22,104 nt of DNA from a virus. The notes under the pieces were generated by a model. The model did not search any database. It had not been told where the DNA came from and worked only from the letters and a program-made list of their open reading frames with translations. Shown here piece by piece: positions 17,901 to 22,104 of the stretch (its first letter is position 1; each line of letters starts with the position of its first letter). The stretch spans positions 14,211-36,314 of IMG/VR virus record IMGVR_UViG_3300012012_002052; one strand, written 5' to 3'. The position numbers and the translations under genes are program-made.

Positions 17901-18841
17901 ATCGAAACAGGAATTCCTTTACCTTCGGCAAATTCTAGCTGAGCACCCCAATTTGAATAAATCGAAGGAGTTCCAGAAGCCATTGCTTCGATGAGTGGGA
18001 TATTCCAGCCTTCACTTCTTGCACAACTTAAAAAAACATCACCTCTCTTCATATAAGTAACATAATCTTCCCTAGAAAGAAAGTGTTTAACTTTAATTCT
18101 TTTGTCGGTTAGACCATAATGAGATAATCTTTCTTCAGTAGAATTCATTCCATCGATTGAATAAGGATTATCTGCACTAAGAATTAGATCAACAGGTTCA
18201 GAAGAATCAAAAGTATTTAAGAAAGTTTTAAGTATTTCAGGAACTGATTTTCTGTAATCCCACCTACCAAAGAAAACAAATTTGAATCGGCCATCTTCTA
18301 ATTCAGGCAGTTCTGATGTAATTTCATCATTACAAAATTCATCATTAACTCCTTCATTTACAACAAATACTCTATGTGAAGGATAACCCTGATCGATTAT
18401 CATACGTCTGTGCCATTCAGTTACAACCCAAACGAAATCGAATTTAAGAAGCTGATTAAAAAAACCTTCCTCTAGTTCTGTACTCTCCCAGACAGTGAAA
18501 GCTATTTTAATTGGCGCAGTATACTCTTGGTAGAAATAAGTATGTCGCATATCCATCAAAACAATATCTACATCAGCTTGAAATCCTTCTGCCTTGTTTT
18601 TCCAAGGGTGATTAGGAAAAGACTGAGTTATTGGAAAATCCTCTTCGCCGCTTTCAGTAGAAAGAGTTATAGTATCGATTATAGAAAAATCTGTGTCGTT
18701 TAGGTAGTCAGGATCAGAATCCCATGTGTAGTTTCTTACCCGTAAATCAACATGTTTGGAAAATTCTCTAAAGAAAGATCTTGCATGTGCAGCAAATCCA
18801 GTTGTTCCTAAGTAGCAAGTATGTGCCCTAACTTTTATCAT
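14912..18841 (-). CDS. Multidomain glycan enzyme: GT4 glycosyltransferase + BAHT-type O-heptosyltransferase + SAM methyltransferase
   Basis: 1309 residues. Residues 1-390 are a GT4 glycosyltransferase: FGRWDYRKS (191-199) and the E-x7-E signature in RSEGWNIPLIEAMASGTPSI (E277, E285). Residues 400-720 begin VVVMSHADTGEKEEL and look like a sugar-enzyme-associated domain, with no clear catalytic motif found. Residues 738-1100 match the bacterial autotransporter strand-loop-strand O-heptosyltransferase family (TibC/Aah): beta-sandwich start INIDFNDGPKVEILGSG, ISIDSSSLGDSIAWFAHIEE (819-838), AIHSTAQAKYWNNPTGWQE (941-959), GIGSGLSWLSWAL, and four Cys at 1057, 1060, 1074 and 1086 placed as in the TibC metal site. 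Residues 1110-1309 are a SAM methyltransferase (MEIGTDQGGT, LFIDGDHTYEGVKQDY, GFHD). No signal peptide, so it is probably cytosolic. It lies behind the Ser-rich fibre gene, and fibre O-glycosylation is the inferred role. Confidence 0.8.
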   Translation of the reverse strand: MIKVRAHTCYLGTTGFAAHARSFFREFSKHVDLRVRNYTWDSDPDYLNDTDFSIIDTITLSTESGEEDFPITQSFPNHPWKNKAEGFQADVDIVLMDMRHTYFYQEYTAPIKIAFTVWESTELEEGFFNQLLKFDFVWVVTEWHRRMIIDQGYPSHRVFVVNEGVNDEFCNDEITSELPELEDGRFKFVFFGRWDYRKSVPEILKTFLNTFDSSEPVDLILSADNPYSIDGMNSTEERLSHYGLTDKRIKVKHFLSREDYVTYMKRGDVFLSCARSEGWNIPLIEAMASGTPSIYSNWGAQLEFAEGKGIPVSIEKELPASIGADLGFAGHTPGLYSEPNFEDLGRKMRDVFEKYETYQWIAQSDKEEIRTRFSWENVADRAYGELLNVSEYGITHPTSKDAVVVMSHADTGEKEELLKLSTLSLKRQGYPVIVSSHIPVSKRIHEIADYVVFDKENPVVFSDEFASLSNTVPVHYIRYNEFALSYSFDFNHGYAALKLIKNGLSIASVNRYEKVHFVNYDYIIKDLSVLVNHSSKLDEFDIFAYVWNPGENSINSGFFSGKTEPVLKSLDKFNSKQDYFSFPGIVILEDFLHKAFTDSEMTICSNNIKEIADKNCLNSYVLSAYPLIKNRSNHPSYLYLTKENTTGEYILCAVGSHEEPLRFTVEYAGQRSEFIADPRQKPMILLSIPETMLDEGFSVNLPDYNESRNYDTTTKVANSEMTSRAWMEPFGFEPGKKKINIDFNDGPKVEILGSGVGSFKVDFIDGQNSKVIYSTEVGMNYWTRCSVKYYVDWLIRITDNLTGESEDYKLDLSGKKVKISIDSSSLGDSIAWFAHIEEFQKIHNCELYVSTFKNELFKNNYPNLNFIEPGKSISEVYATYSIGWFYEDSGVNLWCNPRDFKEIPMQATTTDILGLVHTPLRPRIVKPVSISPISGPYVCIAIHSTAQAKYWNNPTGWQEVTDYFLGKGYEVVMLSLEEDGYMGNQYPMGVIKISGERTLNSTIDYLQHSEMFIGIGSGLSWLSWALDIPTVIISGFSTPMTEAIDENVIRIFKGGVCNGCFNRHRLDAGDWNWCPDHKGTIRQFECSRSITGKEVIDAIDEFYSNGRIAKKSVDVIVQESYDLGMVQNHKEIFEAAEFFKTLNVNNFMEIGTDQGGTFAIWSKLANEGKRISVDLPHGAYGVNTYDVNERDNYLRSLGSDVTMFHGSSHDELMKDKVRETLNGTLLDFLFIDGDHTYEGVKQDYEMYKEFVKPEGWIGFHDTKDTEYHKLANCGVDRLWSELKGNKLDFIEPISNFGGIGFIQVDKSND

Positions 18842-18874
18842 TCGTATGTTTTTATATTATACTAAAAATACGAA
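18841..18874 (-). promoter_or_regulatory. Inverted repeat abutting the start codon of the large glycosyltransferase, with TATAAT-like core
   Basis: TTCGTAT (18841-18847) and ATACGAA (18868-18874) are perfect 7-bp arms; after one G/A mismatch three more T-A pairs extend the stem. The inner arm touches the A of the ATG. The loop carries AGTATAATATAAA, shared with other genes of this operon. It could be an operator over a promoter or an mRNA hairpin limiting initiation. Confidence 0.4.
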
Positions 18875-18882
18875 AGAAGTTT

Positions 18883-19590
18883 CTATTGAACTGTATAAGT
18901 TAATTCAGTTTCTAAATCTTGGTTTATACCAGTCACTATCAAAAAAGAAATATTCGATTTTGATTTAAATGACATCGTCCATTGATAAGAATCTCCAGCA
19001 GAAGACCTTCTTATAGGTTCTAAACTAACTGCCGTGTAGTTCGAAGGTGTTGTACTAGAATATGATAAAGTAAAATCTGTTATATCTTTTCTTATTGTAA
19101 AATTTAAGGTCACTAAAAAAGATCCAGGTCTCCCGTCAGGGGCTTGATTCCATTCTATATCAAATATCTGTGGATATTTATAGTTTATATCTTTACTTGA
19201 TCTAACTGTTCCGTCTATCTTTTCATGTATAGTAACAGGGATTTGTTTGGATGCTGTGAAAATGTTTCCTCCTAGTTCAGATGTACCAGGATCCCAATCA
19301 CTCCCATCAAAAAATTTAGAATAGCTTGTTGATTGTTTTATAACTTCTCCATTAGATACTGAATAGATTTGCCAGTTAGTATCGTTTTTTCTAATTCCAA
19401 ATTCACCATTTTCGTCTTCAACGTCAGTTGATCTAGCTGGAATCGTGAATGTTATTGTCGATGGAGACTCTATATTCGTATTTATAATTAATTCACCAGA
19501 AGGCAAATAAGTAGGAGGTAATCTATCCCACATCTTATATTTAAGTTCAGCAATTCTGCTTTCTATTCTTGTTTGATCTTGTGCTTCCAT
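18883..19590 (-). CDS. Beta-rich probable fibre-associated protein, unknown family
   Basis: 235 residues. A short N-terminal helix (residues 1-22, QTRIESRIAELKYKMWDR) is followed by an all-beta body with Ser/Thr-rich strands (STITFTIPARST, then FLVTLNFTIRKDITDFTLSY, ending ETELTYTV). No signal peptide, Cys pair or enzymatic motif is visible. The N-terminal helix could trimerise, and the body resembles immunoglobulin-like or adhesin-type modules of phage fibres. It lies 12 bases after the preceding gene and directly before the glycosyltransferase, so it is likely a virion decoration or fibre component and a possible second substrate for glycosylation. I do not recognise a family. Confidence 0.6.
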   Translation of the reverse strand: MEAQDQTRIESRIAELKYKMWDRLPPTYLPSGELIINTNIESPSTITFTIPARSTDVEDENGEFGIRKNDTNWQIYSVSNGEVIKQSTSYSKFFDGSDWDPGTSELGGNIFTASKQIPVTIHEKIDGTVRSSKDINYKYPQIFDIEWNQAPDGRPGSFLVTLNFTIRKDITDFTLSYSSTTPSNYTAVSLEPIRRSSAGDSYQWTMSFKSKSNISFLIVTGINQDLETELTYTVQ

Positions 19591-19602
19591 ATCGATAATT
19601 TT

Positions 19603-20418
19603 TTAATTTGAAAATGCTATGCTATCTCCTCCTGTTATAAGGAACTCAAAATCTATATGACATTCACATGTAAAGTCGAATGCAGCGGCCGCTAACATAT
19701 AAACATCATAAACTCCAGGGGTAATCGTATCATCTAGAATAACAAAAAAAGCGTCGCCTTCTGTCCCAACTCCAGTTGCGTCGTCTGTAACTATTGCTCT
19801 AGAAGTAAAAGAAGTCGTAACTTGGTCGAATGTACTATCATCTGCTATAACTACTCCAGAAGTTTTATGTGGTTTAACAACGCCAGAATCTGGATTTACT
19901 AGAGTTCCTAAATAGATGATATAAACATTAGTTGGCGTTGCTGGAAATATAGGAACTATCGCCTTCAGTCTATAAGATGTGTATTGTATATCGTTCGTTA
20001 CATCCTTATAATGCTCATCAGATACTTGAATTCCTGAAAGAGCTTCAGATGTATAAGTTTCTTCGAGTAAGATTTCATTTTGATAATCATACCTTTCCAT
20101 TATCCAGTGTGCAGATACGTTATGGTCCAAAAGTGTGAATTTCCACCAGCCTCCCTTTTGGCCTAATCTAACTTCAGGCAATCCATTAATTAGTATTCCA
20201 CCAACGTCAGAGATAGTTAATCCGCCATCTTCAATTTTAATATTAGAGGTATCCTTAATCCATAGATGCCATCCATCCGACATGTCATAATTTCCCGGAT
20301 CTGGAAGAGTCCAGGCTCCTCCTGCGCCAGCCAATACACCTACATTATATTGTTGATAGCCGGCTGACATGCTACCAGTTGCTGTGCTTAAGTCTTGTAT
20401 AGGAAACCAAATTGCCAT
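19603..20418 (-). CDS. Probable fibre-shaft or fibre-tip protein
   Basis: 271 residues. The N-terminal 110 residues (GGAWTLPDPGNYDMSDGWH, IKDTSNIKIEDGGLTI, GILINGLPEVRLGQKGGWWK) follow a pattern common in phage tail fibres: a 'tLPd...G..l.ikD.sg' strand repeat, then a Gly-Trp-rich closing strand. The C-terminal half is a beta-rich domain with AFDFTCECHIDFEFLITGGD near the end, similar to small jelly-roll heads. Thirteen bases separate it from the upstream collagen-like fibre gene, so the two are probably one transcript and may be parts of one fibre. No enzymatic motif is seen. Confidence 0.6.
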   Translation of the reverse strand: MAIWFPIQDLSTATGSMSAGYQQYNVGVLAGAGGAWTLPDPGNYDMSDGWHLWIKDTSNIKIEDGGLTISDVGGILINGLPEVRLGQKGGWWKFTLLDHNVSAHWIMERYDYQNEILLEETYTSEALSGIQVSDEHYKDVTNDIQYTSYRLKAIVPIFPATPTNVYIIYLGTLVNPDSGVVKPHKTSGVVIADDSTFDQVTTSFTSRAIVTDDATGVGTEGDAFFVILDDTITPGVYDVYMLAAAAFDFTCECHIDFEFLITGGDSIAFSN

Positions 20419-20430
20419 GTTTTATATTTT

Positions 20431-20441
20431 TTTATATTATA
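20431..20441 (-). promoter_or_regulatory. TATAATATAAA element before the 20418 gene
   Basis: The minus-strand 11-mer TATAATATAAA begins about 20 bases upstream of the ATG and overlaps the stop of the fibre gene. It is identical to the 11-mer in the leader of the large glycosyltransferase gene. Possible promoter core; AT-richness makes chance recurrence likely enough to keep confidence low. Confidence 0.3.
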
Positions 20442-22104
20442 GGGTTAGGGAAAAGTTGAAGGTGTGGTGTTAACTTACAATCTAATAATCCGAAAATTGG
20501 ATTTGTACAATTACCAGGAAGGGCGAACCAGGATATACACCTAGAAGAAATCCAAATTGGTGATCCTGCTGTTTGTGAGTAAATAGTTTCTACTAATGCA
20601 AGATTATCAAATGCATAGAATTGTACATCATCAAGATAGATATTATTTCCATTTCCTCCTAAATAAATCGGAACATCATTACCTGAAGGATTATAGCCAA
20701 ATATGTAGGAATTGCTCATTCGCAGAGCAACCCCATCTTCAGTCTCGAAACGGAAACATGCTCTAGTGTACGGAGCACCACTAGCATATTGACCAAACCA
20801 AATTATCTCAGATGATTTAACATCTATATTATAGTCGAATCCTGTCGGTGCACCGACATTATCAGCTGTTATTATAGGAGAGTATATTCCAAGAGTTTGA
20901 ATTCTACAACCATCTAACCATAGAGTTGTAGCAGATCCGTATGTAATATCTCCATTTAGGAAGAAAATTCCTTTGGATGTTGCATTATCATCATCATCTT
21001 TAATAATACAAACGTTTTTGAATCTTAGATGTGAATTAATTTTTGATTTATACAACATATCTCCATTTCCTGTTATTCGTATAGTGCTAGCTGGTGTAGT
21101 AATAGGTCGATATTTACCAAATCCAAACGCTCCTTCCCAATTGATTCTTATAGCATATCCATTAACTTCATCGTCTTGAATCCATGCTTGGCCACCGCCT
21201 CCTAAATTAACAGTTATATCTACTCCAGGTTCAGATATAACATTAATTCCGTTACCAGCTACACCTACTGATGACGGGATGATTCCAACAGTTTCTGAAT
21301 ATTCACCTGACATGATATGAACTGTACCATCAGTTACGTTATCTATTGCATAGTTAATAGCACCAGCGACAGTAGCCCAAGGTAAAGTAAAATCTCCAAC
21401 TACAGCAGTTCCGTCATTTCCATTAGGGTCTACCCATAAAGTTCTTGTGTATAAAAAATTAATTCCTGAAGTACCTGAAGAACCTGATGTACCGCTCGAA
21501 CCTGAAGTACCTCTCGTTCCTGAAGAACCTGATGTACCGCTCGAACCTGAAGAACCGCTAGAACCTGAAGTACCTCTCGTTCCTGAAGAACCTGAAGTAC
21601 CACTAGAACCCGAAGCTCCTGAAGAACCTGAAGTACCACTAGAACCTGATGTTCCAGAAGACCCACTCGATCCAGATGTACCGCTCGAACCTGAAGAACC
21701 GCTTGTACCTGAAGAACCGCTTGTACCTGAAGAACCTGATGTACCGCTCGAACCTGAAGCTCCTGAAGAGCCAGAAGTTCCGTTTACTCCACTTATTCCT
21801 GATGTACCGCTAGATCCTGAACTGCCTGAAGTACCACTTGATCCTGAAGAACCTGAACTTCCGGAGCTACCGCTTGATCCTGATGTACCTGAACTACCGC
21901 TTGATCCTGATGTACCTGAACTACCACTTGATCCTGAAGAACCGCTTGTACCACTAGAACCTGAAGTACCTGAACTACCACTAGAACCTGAGGTACCGCT
22001 AGAACCACTTGTACCACTAGAACCTGAAGTACCTGAACTACCACTAGAACCTGAAGAACCGCTTGTACCACTAGAACCTGAAGTACCTGAACTACCACTA
22101 GAAC
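20432..22104 (-). CDS. Collagen-like (GSS/GTS)n phage fibre with beta-helix domain, 5' partial
   Basis: At least 556 residues; the frame is open to the window edge, so the N-terminus is missing. The internal Met at 21313 is not the start: reading upstream in the same frame gives a fibre domain (LWVDPNGNDGTAVVGDFTLP, WATVAGAINYAI, then DGTVHIMSGEYSE) joined directly to the collagen tract. The collagen part (bases 21464-22102) has 71 uninterrupted Gly-X-Y triplets. X and Y are almost only Ser or Thr, with a few Ala, Arg, Ile, Val and Asn and no Pro. The next ~330 residues fit a right-handed beta-helix: the D-P-x-G-N-D start with W-A-T, then repeated short strands such as IRITGNGDMLYKS and IYLGGNGNNIYLDDV. 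Such fibres bind host receptors. As first gene of the operon, it is the probable target of the sugar enzymes downstream. Confidence 0.8.
   Translation of the reverse strand, partial: SSGSSGTSGSSGTSGSSGSSGSSGTSGSSGTSGSSGTSGSSGSSGTSGSSGTSGSSGSSGSSGTSGSSGSSGTSGSSGSSGSSGSSGSSGTSGSSGSSGTSGISGVNGTSGSSGASGSSGTSGSSGTSGSSGTSGSSGSSGTSGSSGSSGTSGSSGTSGSSGASGSSGTSGSSGTRGTSGSSGSSGSSGTSGSSGTRGTSGSSGTSGSSGTSGINFLYTRTLWVDPNGNDGTAVVGDFTLPWATVAGAINYAIDNVTDGTVHIMSGEYSETVGIIPSSVGVAGNGINVISEPGVDITVNLGGGGQAWIQDDEVNGYAIRINWEGAFGFGKYRPITTPASTIRITGNGDMLYKSKINSHLRFKNVCIIKDDDDNATSKGIFFLNGDITYGSATTLWLDGCRIQTLGIYSPIITADNVGAPTGFDYNIDVKSSEIIWFGQYASGAPYTRACFRFETEDGVALRMSNSYIFGYNPSGNDVPIYLGGNGNNIYLDDVQFYAFDNLALVETIYSQTAGSPIWISSRCISWFALPGNCTNPIFGLLDCKLTPHLQLFPNPII
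21464..22104 (-). repeat. Ser/Thr-rich collagen-triplet coding repeat
   Basis: The 9-base unit (Gly-Ser/Thr-Ser triplets, coding strand GGT-TCT/ACT/AGT-TCA/AGT) recurs with point variation across at least 640 bases and continues past the window. Synonymous codons vary (TCA, TCT, TCG, AGT, AGC for Ser), so it is not a fresh perfect microsatellite. One break in composition, GISGVNG (21790-21810), marks the middle. Confidence 0.9.

Noticed and set aside
14912-18841. Bacterial chromosomal glycosylation locus with an autotransporter
   Set aside because: No autotransporter barrel or signal peptide is present, and all flanking genes are phage virion types.
21430-22098. Two minus-strand ORFs rich in Val, Leu and Gln
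   Set aside because: They are an alternative frame of the collagen triplet repeat; the Gly-Ser-Ser frame is open throughout and continues into the beta-helix domain.
21464-22104. CRISPR-like appearance of regularly repeated short units
   Set aside because: The period is 9 bases with no unique spacers, and the repeats encode collagen triplets in frame.

Overview
The window looks like part of a large, AT-rich, contractile-tailed (T4-like) bacteriophage genome, or a prophage of that kind. It is packed with virion genes and shows no tRNA, transposase or housekeeping genes. None of the start codons I could place with confidence has a convincing GGAG-type Shine-Dalgarno sequence; starts are preceded by A-rich stretches instead. 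That pattern is typical of Bacteroidota translation, so a Bacteroidota host is a reasonable inference, not a proof. Stop codons TAA, TAG and TGA are all used.

Region 1 (1-13725, almost all plus strand) is a virion structural block. It begins with the 3' part of a >1200-residue structural protein. Next comes a chimeric fibre (short collagen stretch, LVIVD-type beta-propeller, C1q-like cap), a small protein with tail-chaperone-like proportions, and a lone antisense gene at 7093-7896. It continues with a 713-residue baseplate-type protein with a laminin-G-like C-terminus, a T4 gp15-like tail-completion protein, a run of five small genes (10925-13173) and a tail-tube-fold protein. Four of the five small genes begin with related peptides of the form aromatic-x-x-(hydrophobic)...[LI]-x-E. 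This resembles the capsid-targeting/prohead-protease tag of T4 internal proteins (MKTYQEFIAE). One tagged protein looks like an alpha/beta hydrolase.

Region 2 (13768-22104, all minus strand, transcribed towards region 1) looks like a self-contained fibre-and-glycosylation operon. In transcription order it holds: a collagen-like fibre running off the window edge, with at least 71 uninterrupted Gly-X-Y triplets that are almost all Gly-Ser-Ser or Gly-Thr-Ser and contain no proline, followed by a right-handed beta-helix-like domain; two beta-rich probable fibre accessory proteins; a 1309-residue multidomain enzyme; a hexapeptide-repeat O-acyltransferase; and a small SAM methyltransferase. The large enzyme joins a GT4 glycosyltransferase, a middle sugar-enzyme-like segment, a domain of the bacterial autotransporter O-heptosyltransferase (BAHT/TibC-like) family with its four-cysteine metal site, and a SAM methyltransferase.

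The most interesting hypothesis is that region 2 encodes a phage that O-glycosylates its own Ser/Thr-rich collagen-like fibre with a host-derived sugar (possibly ADP-heptose) and then extends, acylates and methylates the glycan. The second is that 10925-13173 is a set of protease-matured proteins packaged in the capsid, including a putative hydrolase. The two blocks meet tail to tail at 13726-13767, where I see no strong hairpin terminator.
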